DNA from: Chrysophaeum taylorii
Taxonomy: Eukaryota > Sar > Pelagophyceae > Pelagomonadales > Pelagomonadaceae
DNA: 64,000 nt
Direction: 5' to 3'
Assembly (NCBI GenBank): GCA_029834535.1
Contig: JAQMWT010000481.1
Coordinates: 43,980 to 107,979 of the forward strand
Position numbers and translations under genes: made by a program. This document shows positions 50,561-61,352 of the stretch, in pieces (within the stretch, counting starts at the first letter, position 1; every line of letters begins with the position of its first letter). A model generated the notes under the pieces. The model did no database searches. It was given only the letters and a program-made list of their open reading frames with translations, and was not told the DNA's origin.

Positions 50561-50826
50561 AGCCAAACCACGCGAGGGCTAAATTACGAGGAGGCAAAGA
50601 CGGCCCGATACTCAGCCAAACCACGCGAGGGCTAAATTACGAGGAGGCAAAGACGGCCCGATACTCAGCCAAACCACGCGAGGGCTAAATTACGAGGAGG
50701 CAAAGACGGCCCGATACTCGGCCAAACCACGCGAGGGCTAAATTACGAGGAGGCAAAGACGGCCCGATACTCGGCCAAACCACGCGAGGGCTAAATTACG
50801 AGGAGGCAAAGACGGCCCGATACTTA
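50561..50826. repeat. Five tandem copies of a 53-bp unit
   Basis: Units start at 50561, 50614, 50667, 50720 and 50773 and are almost identical (each contains CCACGCGAGGGCTAAATTAC and GGAGGCAAAGACGGCCCGAT). The high identity points to a recent or homogenised array. Neighbouring DNA (50098-50560 and 50827-51116) holds no supported gene. Confidence 0.9.
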
Positions 50827-51116
50827 AGAAAAAAATGCTGCAGGAATTCGTGTGACGCGCGCGCACCAAAGCTTTCGCGCCTCGTCTCAGAGTCGTCATC
50901 AGAGTGAGCCCGCTCTACGAGTAAGAGCTCCGAACAAAGCAAAAAAATTGTCCCGAAAGTGCGCAAGAAAAACGTACCACTAATATGCCGACGCGCGAAT
51001 CAAGGTGCCGTTGTTTTTTGATTCCAAACGAGCGAATCAAGAAATGGGCTGCCTCGACGACGATTCGTGCTCCTCCCGAAACGTGGACGTCTTCTTCTTC
51101 TGCGTCCACGTCCTCG

Positions 51117-54100
51117 TCACACCACGCGAATATCAACCACTCGGACGTTGTCGTCGTCGTTCGCATCGTCGCTATTGTCGTCATCAAGCCCACTCTTGTT
51201 GGCATCATCATCATCAAGGCCCTCCTCAGTTTTGCAGTCGTCGTCAACCGATTCTGGTGATTTCACGTCCTCCTCGTCGTCGTCGTCGTCGTCGTCGTCG
51301 GCGCATTGGCCATCGGTGTACTCGAGGTTCACGACGCTATCGAAACTCGCGGAGCGCGTCTCGGCGGCGATGTCACAAAAGTGACGCGACGAGCTCCATT
51401 CCGACGTCACGGAGGAAAGAAAGCGCTTGATGCTCGCAGCTCTGCTCTTGACATCGTTGGCCCCGAAAGCTGAAATGAGAATTGTCCAGGTCGCCGCGAA
51501 GAAGGTCAGGCACAAGACGAAGACGAGAATTGTGCCAAAAGCCAGGCTCTGGAATGTCGACTCCTCTTTGCCGACTTCGTTCGACATGTAAACGAGGATG
51601 GCTGCAATGAAGTGAAGTACCAATTGAAAGTTGGCTAGGTCGGCGAGAAGGTCGTCCTCGTCGTCGACGTAGGGCGCGTAGAATTTGAACCTACGAGGTA
51701 TCGTAGCGCACCCAATCGCCAAGAGACTACTTACACGACAAACGATACGAAAGCGCCAGAGATGGCTACGCCGAGTTGTGAGATTTCGCTGTCGCGTAAG
51801 AGCGTCAGCATGCTCGTCAAGAATATTCGTCGCAAGCAATCCACCACGATGAATAAGTAGCATCGCGGTTCTGCGTGCGTCGGAGGGTGAAGAACGAAAA
51901 CAACCCAGAGGCACCGAACTCGGCGAAGAGGAGTTTGAGGGCGTCGAGGTCATCTTGCCCCTTTCTGACACAGAGCTTCTTGTCCTGGACGCGCGCCGCT
52001 TTGAAGCGCCGCACGTCCGCGGGAAACGCGGGCGCGTACTGGTCAAAGTCCACGTCGGCGATGGAAATCGACGGGTTGATCTTGGCACGATTGCGCCACA
52101 GCATCACCGCGTACGCCGCCGGCACCTATAATAAAAATAATAATAACACTATCTAGTTGGTGGTTCCAGCCGCGGCCGAGAGGCTCGTTCGTACGCACGC
52201 CGAGGGGCCAAAGAAAGATCATAAAAAGCACGAAGGCGAAATACCTGCGTCACGATCACCACCAGCGTTTAAAACCAAGAACTCGCGCTTTGTAGATCGA
52301 GCTGTCGCAGTTCGTGTTTCGATCTGCGTCCATGACGCTTTTCGCGCGGGACCCTCGACCGTCGTATCCTTCGCCGCGGTCGAAAGTGGAGCAGTCAAAA
52401 TAGCTGAAGGTGATCGAAGAGCAGGATGGGTAGGCGATATAGCTCAAGACGAGCAGCGCGAACACGAATTTTCCCCAGATGGTCGATCGCTCGCGACGAC
52501 ACTGTCGAGCGACCGAGCAGAAGATAGCGACCGCCTGAAGAGCAACAACAACAAAAGGTCGGGGTAGGCAATAATATTCACCCGCCAGCCAGGACTCTGG
52601 GAGCAGGAGGACGAGTGCTAGGACCACGGGAAAGAGCGTGACGACAGCGTGTCGTTGAAAGTAGCTCGCCTTGTACCTGAGAGTAGACGAGACCGCCGAC
52701 GTTTTTGGACGAAAACGACGAGGAGGAGGCAAGCCGCGCGCGTCGTACCAACATTCCGTGTCGAAGAGTCGCATGACGTCGATGTGGAATAACACGTTGG
52801 TAAGTGCCACGACGTCGGCGAAGGGAGCTGGGAAACGGATGTTGGGCAGGGACCACGGGATCGCCGACACGATTTGGTCTGCGGCGGCAGCAGCGACGAT
52901 TTCGCCTCGCTGGCGGAAACAACTAACTACTCACACGTGGCGACGAGAATTTTGAGCTTGGTGAACAAGGACTGGCGCCAAGAAGCTGAAGGGCTGCTGT
53001 CTCCTCCTCCTCCTTCGGTGGTGCTGCGCTGGCCGATTTCGCAGACTCGTGCCACGGTTGGCTTGTGGAGCGTCTGGGTGATGACGGACGCGTCGCACAG
53101 CGTCGAGGGTCGAATTCCGAGGAGTTTCAAAATGAATCCGACTGCAAGGACGCACGCGAGAAAGAAGACGATGGCCAGAGTCGCGCCTCCGCCGGCGCGA
53201 CAGTCGACGCAGCGCCTCCTGGCGACGTCGTAGCGGAAGCTATTTTCGCAAACCTATCGAGCGTATCTTTCCGCGAGTTTCTCCGAGGCGACGCACTTCG
53301 CAGAGGACGCTGCCTTTCTTGTGTCCCTTCCGGCACTGCGAGTCAACCTGATCCCCGCCCGCGCACGCATCTTCGTAGTCGCATTCGTAGACTTGGGACG
53401 CAGCTCGGTCGGGGCGCCAGAAGCCGCGTTTCACCGGGAGACGTTCGAGTCTCGTACCTTCGCGGTCGCACGATAGGCCCGGTCCGCAACGGCGGCAGCA
53501 GGTCGTGCACTGCGATCCCGATGCTATAAAATCCGCTCGGCCCGTCTCGGTCCAGCGATACGAGTCCCAGTAGTACCCGGCGACGCCTGCGAGAAATACA
53601 AGAAGGAGATAGATTACCCCGCCGCCGCGGCCTCGAAAGAAACACGACCAAAAAGTACTACTCGCAGGCGTCGCAGTACACCCCGGCGGGGCGTACGGTG
53701 GTCGTCGGCGTCGGACAGGGCGTGCAGCTCGTCGAGGCGGAGTTGTTTGTGAAGGTCGATGGCGGACACGGGAGCGGCGCCGAGGTTCCGGCCGTGGACG
53801 CGAAGGTTCCGGGAGGGCTCGGAAGTTGCGCGGAGGCGTTCGCGGCAGGGACGAAGTAGCCGGCCTCGGCGGGCGAGCATTGGCGGGAAGCGTGGTCTGC
53901 TGCGAACTCTCCTTTTTCGCAGGTCGCGCAGGAACGCGCCGCCGAGGTGCTGCTGTAGGACCCGGGTCGACACGGGATCTCGGCAATCGCGCCGGAATCG
54001 GGGACGTGGTTTCCGGGCGACGCGAGCAAACACGCGGTCCGTCCATACGCGGGCTGGTAACTACCGGCCGAGCAGTTGGTGCATTCGGAGGAGGCTCCGA

Positions 54101-56969
54101 CCGAATAGCGTCCCGGGGGACATTCGATCTCGTGGATCCCATCGCTCGCGAACCGCCCCGGCATCGCGAGCCGACACGAGGCCGAGCCCGAGTACGAGGC
54201 GAAGGTTCCGGGTTCGCACGGAACGCACGAACTCGATCCCGCGGCCGCGGAAGCCGTTCCCGGCGGGCAGAACTCGCAGTCGTCGACCGAGTCGTGGGAA
54301 GAGGGGTCCTGGTCGTCGGGGGCCGCGCGGCCGATCGGGCATTCGAAGCAGGCGTCGACGCCGATCAGGCGGTAGCGGTCGAGAGTGAAGTCGACGTATC
54401 TTCCGCCCGGACACGGAGCGCAGGGTTCCGGACAGTCTGCGAAGACTTCGGGGTCGCAGAACGGATCGTTGTCGTCGATGCTGTTGCCCTCCTTGTCGAG
54501 GACGTTGGTGCCGTGTTCGAGGCCGTCGGAGCTCGTCGAGCCGGGTTCGCACGGCCACGTCCACCACGTCGAAGACACCGCGCCGATCGAACCGCGGGTG
54601 ATGTTGCGCGCGACGTCGCCCCTCGAGCCGATGCCGTTTATCTGGAACAACAACGCGGTGCACGAGCTCGACGCGCGAATTCGCTGCCGCTCGACCTCGA
54701 GCCGCGCGCCGTAGATTGTGGACGTCGCGCCGCAGTCGACGACGTTTCCGTCCAGAAACGTGTCGGCGATTTGGACGATAGCGCGGTGGTCGAGAGCCAC
54801 GTTGTCCGAGATCGAGCTCCGCAGGATGTCGGCGCGGCCGTTGTCGCACACCAGCATCCCCGCGGGACGTCCTTCCGACGAAAGAGTCCGCGCCCCGCAT
54901 ATTTCGGCGGCCAGGACGACGCCGCCGTCGTCGTCGTCGAGAAAAGCGTTGTTGTTGTTGTTGTTATCCGTCGTCGAGACGGAATCGAAGGTGATTTTCG
55001 AGTTGCGCTCGACGAGGACCGCGGAAGCGGTTGCCGCTGCTCGATTTGCGCTGATTCGGGCGCCCTCGAAGGTCGCCGAGCTCTCGTCGGAGACGACAAC
55101 TCCCGCGCCGTAGTCGGCCCGGTTTGCCTCGAACTCCGAGTCGAGGACGGTCGCGGCGCTCGCCGCGCGCACCGCGAGCCCCCCGCCTCCGCCGTCCTTG
55201 GCTCGATTTCCGAATATCCCCACCCTCCGCAGCTCGAGACTCGAACTCCCTTCGACCCCGATCCCGCCGTTGCGACCATCAGCGACGTTGTCGGCCACGA
55301 CGCAATCCTCGAACGAAGCCAACGAGCCCAGGTCTATTCTGCACCCGCCGTCCCTTAGTTTCGCCGTGTTGTTTCGGATAGTCGTGTTGCGCATCGAGAG
55401 GGTGCTGACAAAGCTCGCGGCCCCGCCGCCGGCCAAGGCGGAATTGCCGAAAATGAGCGAATCTTCGACGTAAGCGAAGCTGTACCGCAGGGCGGCGAGC
55501 GCGCCGCCCGACACGGACGACGTCACGTTCGTTATCAAAGTGCGGTACAGACCCAAAAAACCCAAGTAGGAGCTCGTTCCCCCGCCCCCAAAACTCCCGG
55601 AAATCGTGCAGTCTTCCACGACGACAGTCGCCTCGAAGTTCGCAGACACGTCGCCGCCGCTCTCGACGACCATCAGATCATCGACGGCCGTAACGACCCA
55701 CCGAACCCAGTTCCGTTCGAATCTCGAGCCGCTTATCGTCGCGGCGGCCCTATCTGTCGCGCACACGACCCCGCCACCCCATCGATCCTGGCGCGTCGCT
55801 TCCCGTATCTCTGCGGGATCCGCCGTCGCGTCGAGGTCATGGTTCCACGAAAACAACGTGTAGGTCACCAGAAAATTCTCTTCGAACAACGAGTCGCGGA
55901 CGATCAACTCCGCTTCCCCGCCCTCGACCCCCACCGCCGCGCCGCACTGCGCCGAATTGTTTTTTGGAGAAGAAGAAGAAGAAGAAGGACTCCCCAACCG
56001 AAAATCTCCAACGTTCTCCACCGCGACGACGTCTTTGAGATCGACGCGGCCGTCGACGGCATACGTCGCCGCCCCGGCGTCGCCGAAATTGCGCCGAAAA
56101 AGGACGCCCGTGGCCACGAGTTCAGCGTTCCGGCTGACGAAAATGCCGGCGCCGTAGGGCGCGTAGCACCCCTCGATCACCATGTCCTCGGCCTCGACAA
56201 TGCCTTCGACCAATATCCCGCCGCCGCGAACGGAATCGAACCCGCCTCTCACCGTACCCCTCGAAGCGTAGAGACTCCCGCCGCGACGCACCCAAAAAAC
56301 GCGAACCCCGCCCCCCCTTGCCGTGCCGTCGCCCCCGCCATCAAAGGTCCCGCGCCCCAGCGTCGCGACGCACCCTTCCACAACTTGAATAGTCGTTGAC
56401 GCAAGCACCACGCCGCCGCCGCCATAGAGAAAGGCAAAATTGTTTCCGTCTTCGCACGCCGACGTGTCAGAGTACGCCGGCGCCGCCGTGCCGCTTGGTC
56501 CTCCTAACGACGGAGCGGAAGTCGGCGGCTTCCCGTTTTCGTCGTCTTCGATCTCTTGTGTTTGGATATTACTCGGCGCGAACGTCGGACCGCCGCACCG
56601 ACCGTCGTCGATTCTAGCCGAGGTCTCGTTCGCGACGAAAAAAATCGCGGGTCCGTAGGGCAGAGTGTCCCCCGCGATGCCCGCCAGGTCCCACGAGCGC
56701 CCATCGCTCGACGACGCGGCGAACTCTTCTGTCTGACGCACCTCGAACGAGTAGCACGACCCGACTACAACCGAACACACCTGCGTCTCCTGCGAAGTCA
56801 CCAAAGGGTACCTCGTCTCGAAGGTCCCAATAGCGATCGCCTTGCCCGTCTCATCCGACACGACGTACTCGAACCCGTGCCACGCAAACCCAGTCCCGCT
56901 CCGCAATATCAAAGGCAGGCACGTCTCCTTCGTCGCCGCCGCGACACCCATTAGAAAACGCCATCGCAT
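51117..56969 (-). CDS. Large receptor-like protein: beta-helix, GCC repeats, membrane domain
   Basis: A nine-exon model, 56969-53666, 53586-53297, 53253-52935, 52878-52749, 52676-52287, 52244-52199, 52125-51915, 51870-51735 and 51690-51117, totals 5400 nt and closes in frame at 1799 aa. The ATG at 56969 was chosen over a GTG further out. Residues about 200-780 are a right-handed beta-helix with Pmp-type repeats (NTTIRNNTAKLRDGGC, SALAGGGAASF). Residues about 890-1150 are Cys-rich GCC2/GCC3 (ephrin-receptor-like) repeats. A Cys-rich segment (KRGFWRPD) and the first membrane helix (about 1235) follow, then a multi-helix membrane domain with LVLSYIAYPSCSSITFSYFD, FMIFLWPLGVPAAYAVMLWR and CYLFIVVDCLRRIFLTSML. 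The C-terminus is Asp-rich and cytosolic. Large families of such proteins are known from stramenopiles and are thought to be surface receptors or adhesins. Introns 1 and 5 use GC donors (GCGAGT). Confidence 0.85.
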
Positions 56970-57154
56970 CCTCTTCTTTTTGAGAATCAAAACTTTTCGT
57001 GAGACCAAGTGGTAATTCAACCGATTTACCGTCACTCGAAGATCTCTAGCATTCCCTCGGGGTGAGTATACATTTGTTTCGACTACTTTGAACTATTCCT
57101 CAAGCTCTGGAAAAAACTGACTCAGATTCACGTCATAAGCTTGAGAGAGAGAGA

Positions 57155-57186
<32 letters not shown>

Positions 57187-57489
57187 CGTTGCAGCAGCGC
57201 ATCTTTCGGAATCAGGATCAGCACCCTCTGGTTCTATAGATTCCCTGCTTCTCCGGAGGACTGCTGCGCCGAGCGCGGTCGTGCGAGGTGTGAACACGTC
57301 GCCAACCCTCTCGCCTTGGGCTACGACGCGCGCCGGGGCACATCGAGACCATCGGCACTCGTTTGAAACAAGCCGTCGTCGGAAAATCCGTCCAAACCCT
57401 AGCTCAAAACCTTTGAGGCCGCCCTGCCGAACGCCGAGGGCCTTTAGGAAATACTCAAAGCCACGTCGTCGGTAGCTTCCCCCGGGCCT
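56970..57489. other. Intergenic region with GA microsatellite
   Basis: This is the 5' flank of the receptor gene. A GA run lies at about 57143-57186. No supported gene; the frames present are short and unlike known proteins. Confidence 0.5.
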
Positions 57490-58675
57490 GTGGACGGCGG
57501 TGTTCCCTATAGGCTGCCTGCCCATCGTGACCCGCTACACCTGCTCGAGCACGTGCCATGGCCGCGTTTGTTCGCTCTCGACGTAAAGGACCCGCTGGTG
57601 AAGGCAGTACTGGCCACCGGCACGCGCCGGCAAGTCTGGTCGAATTGGCGCCTAATGAAGGCCCTTCTCGCACCCAACCTGTCGAAGAACCTCCGACGCA
57701 CGAGGATCGACTTCCTGAATTCTTGGACCGCGCCTGAAATCTAGCGAATACATCGACAACGCCAATGGCGTCTACCGGCGCCACTACTTTCTCAGCAAGG
57801 AATGGCGCTGTGCCTACGTCATCTTGCTGGAGGGAGAGACGCTGCCTTGGCCGACCTTTCCGAATTCCGTTCCCGAAGGCTACGGACGAGACGTTTTGGG
57901 CCACCGATGGGCGAAATCGAGCCCGCTGCCCTTCGCGTACGAGCCCGCAGCCCTTCGCGTGAGCCAGCGCTTGCGATTCTGCCGGCTCCGGCGCCCGCCC
58001 CGGCAGCCCCGGTCGTGCAGAGCACCGACACCGGCCGGGCTCGAAGCCCGTCGCCGACGGCGTCGTCCGGGAGCAAGCGACGCGTCCAACACGGCCGAAG
58101 CCACGCCACGCCACCTCGACAGAAGGGTCGAATGAGTGGTCAGGAAGATGACGGCGAATACCGCGACAGCGACGAGATGGACGCGGAGTTGAGTTTGGAG
58201 CTGCAAAAGCGGGGGTTATTATAAAGCTCTGGTGAAGACGCTACGCGTGACAGTCAACCGCCTGTATTGCGAGCTGGACGAGAAAGACGACAAGATCACT
58301 GCCCAGCAAGAAGAAATCCGTCGCGTACAGGCCGAACTTGATACTGTTCGACTTTCGTACCAAAGCACCGGTGCAGAAGAAGATGATGATGCGGCGGAGC
58401 TAACTCCCCAACGTCGATTAGAGCTTCTCCGACCACTTATGGCTGCGCGCGAAAAGCTTCCGCGAGGACGACATCGGCGATGCGACCTCCTCGCCGACTT
58501 CGCATCGAGACTCCCGTCGCACGAGCGTTCGGCTTTGATGCCGATGTTGCCGGATGAAGCAGCCAAAGAGCAGCTCGTACATGTTTTCAAAATGCTTGGC
58601 GGTTTCGTTGTATACAAAGTCTCTCAAGGGCAGGATTCTTCGTCTGATGTGGCACCTTTAGGGAGAGAGAGATAG
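57490..58675 (+). other. Frame-shifted coding fragments, unknown repeat-associated protein
   Basis: Protein-like pieces lie in different plus-strand frames. 57490-57744 includes FALDVKDPLVKAVLATGTRR and WSNWRLMKALLAPNLSKNLR. From about 57745 a second frame continues SSEYIDNANGVYRRHYFLSK and LLEGETLPWPTFPNSVPEGY. 57802-58224 ends SGQEDDGEYRDSDEMDAELS. 58232-58675 is a coiled coil (ELDEKDDKITAQQEEIRRVQ). Starts are GTG or absent. Together they look like a single decayed element protein, perhaps gag-like, but no diagnostic motif (zinc knuckle, protease or polymerase) is seen. Confidence 0.35.
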
Positions 58676-58689
58676 GGTCTAGACGAGAG

Positions 58690-59215
58690 TCGAAAGGGGA
58701 AAATCCCCGTCCCCGCACCTTCCCCGCGCCCCGCACCTTCCCCGCCCCCGCACCTTCCCCGTCCCCGCACTTTCTCTCCCCGCGCCTTCCTCGCTCCCCG
58801 CACCTTCCCCGCCCCCGCACCTTCCCCGTCCCCGCACCTTCCCTCCCCGCACCTTCCCCGTTCCCCGCACCTTCCCTCCCCGCACCTTCCCCGCTCCCCG
58901 CACATTCCCCGCCCCCGCGACCTCCTCGTCCCCGCGACTTCCCCGCTCCCCGCACCTTCCTCTTCCCCGCGATCTCCCCGTCCTCGCACCTTCCCCTTTC
59001 CCCGCGACTTCCTCGCTCCCCGCACTCTCCTCGTCCTCGCGCTCTCCCCGTCCTCGCACCCTCCTCGTCCCCGCACCTTCCCCGACCTCGCACCTTCCTC
59101 TTCCCCGCGATATCCCCGCCCCCCGCACATTCCTCTTCCTCGCGACCTCCCCGTCCTCGCACTCTCCTCGTCCCCGCACCTGCCCCACCCCCGCACCTTC
59201 CTCTTACTCCGCGGC
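58690..59215. repeat. C-rich minisatellite array (left arm)
   Basis: About 30 imperfect units of 15-17 bp built on CCCCGCACCTT plus CCCCGT/CCCCGC/TCCTCG fill this stretch on the plus strand. It is the reverse complement in motif of the array at 59466-59765. The long Gly/Arg-rich minus-strand frames through it are a by-product of the repeat. Confidence 0.9.
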
Positions 59216-59287
59216 TTCCCCGCTTTCCGAGGATCCTCTTTCCTCGCGAAGCCACACCCTCTCTCAGGGTGGTTTACGAGTAACCCC

Positions 59288-59305
59288 GGGGGGGGGGGGG
59301 GGGGG
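59288..59305 (+). repeat. Run of 18 G
   Basis: An uninterrupted G18 tract (CCCC directly before it) lies in the spacer between the two opposed minisatellite arrays. Such runs are prone to length error in assembly. Confidence 0.9.
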
Positions 59306-59465
59306 TCCGCGGGAGTTCCTCTCGCCCAAGGACTCCTTAACCCGGGACCACCGCGTACTCTGATCCCCCCTACCCCCCCAAGCTTTCTCTCTCGTGCGCC
59401 CCGCCGGTTCAGTCCTGTAAACGTGCAGCTCTAAAAGGACAAGTACCTTAAGAGGCATAAGGGGA

Positions 59466-59765
59466 ACGGGGAAAGTCGCGGGGACGGGGAAGAGAAGGTG
59501 CGGGGAGCGAGGAAGGTGCGGGGAAGGGAAGGTGCGGGGACGGGGAAGGTGCGGGGGCGGGGAAGGCGCGGGGAGCGGGGAAGGTGCGGGGAGGGAAGGC
59601 GCGGGGACGGGGAAAGTGCGGGGACGGGGAAAGTGCGGGGGCGGGGAAAGTGCGGGGGCGGGGAAAGTGCGGGGACGGGGGGGGTACGGGGACGGGGATG
59701 TGGCGGGGAGCGGGGAAGGTGCGGAGACGGGGAAGGTGCGGGGACGGGGTGGTCGCGGGCAAAAA
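59466..59765. repeat. G-rich minisatellite array (right arm, inverted)
   Basis: About 18 units built on GGGGAAGGTGCGGGG with GGGGACGGGG variants, the inverse of the left array. Runs of four G every 5-8 bp make many potential G-quadruplex motifs on the plus strand. Long Gly/Arg-rich plus-strand frames here are repeat artefacts. Confidence 0.9.
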
Positions 59766-59955
59766 GGAAGGTGTAGCGGATACCCGTTTCTCCCGCCCCT
59801 CTAGGCCGGACCGGCTGTCACAACGCGGCCTTTCAAATAAACCTGCGGTTTTTCGAAGGGGTAAATCGGTCGATGATGTGGCGGCAACTCCCGCCTCCTA
59901 AGGCTTACCCCTCTTCTAGGCCCCCCCCCTCATCAGGGGCACCCTACTCCGTTCC

Positions 59956-59985
59956 GATGATGTCAGAGTTTTCTCTGACATCATC
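59956..59985. repeat. Perfect 13-bp inverted repeat with TTTT loop
   Basis: GATGATGTCAGAG is followed by TTTT and then its exact complement CTCTGACATCATC. As RNA this would form a stable stem-loop, possibly a terminator-like or processing signal for a transcript of the repetitive region, or the tip of a palindromic element. Confidence 0.9.
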
Positions 59986-60263
59986 TTCCTTTTTCGTGAC
60001 ATGTGTCACCCTGATTTCTGATTTCGATTATCCTTGATCATAAAGCAACAGCCGATCCTCAAGTTGAGAGGACCAGGCGCAGGAGTTGTTTGTGGTCGCG
60101 TGGCGGGAGAACAGCCATCCTCGTCCAGTGATCCCACCAAGGGCACGGACGCGATCGGCGAGCCAGGATTCGAAGGCACGCCAGGTAGCCCCTAAAATTC
60201 TCCTTACGCCACAGGTGGTGGAGGATATGAGATTCGAGCGACTATATCGGTCGCAGCGAACTA

Positions 60264-60584
60264 GTGCATCTTGCATTCTCTACACGGTCCGGACAAGCCG
60301 TGCGCGCCCTGATCAAGCGCGCCGACAAGGAATTCCAGAAGGACCATTGCCGTGGGAAAGTTCCCCGGCCGGATACGTTAGTCGTCTTAAGTGACGACGC
60401 GCGATTTGGTGCCAACCGACGCGCAACCCGGGTACCGCTGCCGCAGGCGAGCGGAGTGAGATCGCAACTCACGGATAAGGCATTGTTTGCCGGGCAGAGA
60501 CGAGTTCTGCCGCCCACCGTACGGATAGATTTGTCGGTGGAAGACGCACGCAACGACGATATTACGCGTATCGTGGACGATTAG
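60264..60584 (+). other. Coding fragment, unknown
   Basis: A 106-codon frame without an ATG start reads ARELVHLAFSTRSG-like sequence, then RADKEFQKDHCRGKVPRPDT and PPTVRIDLSVEDARNDDITR to a TAG stop. It is protein-like but incomplete at its 5' end, and 33 bp before the next frame. Probably part of the same repeat-associated gene set. Confidence 0.35.
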
Positions 60585-60617
60585 AAGTTCCGGAGCCGAA
60601 GGAGCACGAGAACGACG

Positions 60618-61352
60618 ATGACTCAATTATTTTGGACCCGCTCTGATCTCGGCCGACTAGAACGAGCCAGAGCCGATATGGAAGACGATGATGCTGCCGT
60701 CGAGCAGCTACGATATGAAGAACCGCCAAGCCGTCAGGATGAGACGAACGAGCGGAATGACGATGATGATAATGATGATGATGAAGAAGAGCACGATACA
60801 GAAGTTGACGAGGAAGAAGAGCTAAACTACAACGACGGCAAGCCCACGGAGAGACCGGCGGGAGGACGATCGACAGCTCCGTCAACGCGTGCAGAACCCC
60901 CGGATGCAACGAAAATGAATGAGTTCTACGAAGCGCACTTGCGGGCATTACGCGAAGAGAACGAACGCGCGCCAGAACGACTTTTAAAACAAATAGGGGA
61001 AGAGAACGAACGAAAAGAACGGCTACACCGGAATGAGATAAAAATAATGCGAGAGCAACTGCGTATGGCCAATGCTCGAGCAGACGCCCTCCAAGATCAA
61101 GCAAGCGCGTTGACACGGGAAATAGATGAATTGCGTATGCCGAATCGCCCGAGGCGAGCGAACGGTCTCGAGGGAGAATTCCGAACTTCGAAGGTACCGC
61201 CGCCCACTCGAACGCGAGCGAAAGTCAGGAAGCCGCGCGACGACGACTACGAGTCGTCCGAGATGACCGAAACGTCGTTAAACTACGATCAAGAGCAATC
61301 CAAGTCGAAGGAGCTCACCCAAACCAAAATCCCCACAGATCGAAGAATTTGA
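60618..61352 (+). CDS. Acidic coiled-coil protein, unknown (repeat-associated)
   Basis: A 244-aa protein from the ATG at 60618 (MTQLFWTRSDLGRLERARAD). It has a strongly acidic stretch (Asp/Glu runs, about residues 48-75), a coiled coil of about 90 residues (FYEAHLRALREENERAPERL, then IKIMREQLRMANARADALQD) and a basic tail (PPPTRTRAKVRKPRDDDYES). Acidic-coil-basic order is seen in some gag-like proteins of retroelements, but there is no zinc knuckle. An element origin is therefore inference from the repetitive setting. It may continue past 61352 in another frame (a repeat of TSLNY follows the stop). Confidence 0.4.
   Translation: MTQLFWTRSDLGRLERARADMEDDDAAVEQLRYEEPPSRQDETNERNDDDDNDDDEEEHDTEVDEEEELNYNDGKPTERPAGGRSTAPSTRAEPPDATKMNEFYEAHLRALREENERAPERLLKQIGEENERKERLHRNEIKIMREQLRMANARADALQDQASALTREIDELRMPNRPRRANGLEGEFRTSKVPPPTRTRAKVRKPRDDDYESSEMTETSLNYDQEQSKSKELTQTKIPTDRRI

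Noticed and set aside
50561-50826. CRISPR-like regular repeats
   Set aside because: Units are contiguous with no unique spacers, and the genome is eukaryotic; this is an ordinary tandem array.
52245-52286. Tiny 15- or 18-bp GT-AG introns at this receptor junction
   Set aside because: They restore frame but add about nine residues that break the family spacing; a 42-bp GC-AG intron fits both frame and spacing.
52906-52934. A 29-bp intron for the receptor junction near 52.9 kb
   Set aside because: A 56-bp intron from the same donor (acceptor at 52879) is in the normal length range and gives the family-like TYQIVSAIPW junction.
58587-59255. Long Gly/Arg-rich minus-strand frames, and plus-strand ones at 59498-59901
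   Set aside because: They are translations of the 15-17 bp minisatellites; all frames of the arrays stay open, and no start or flanking domain is present.
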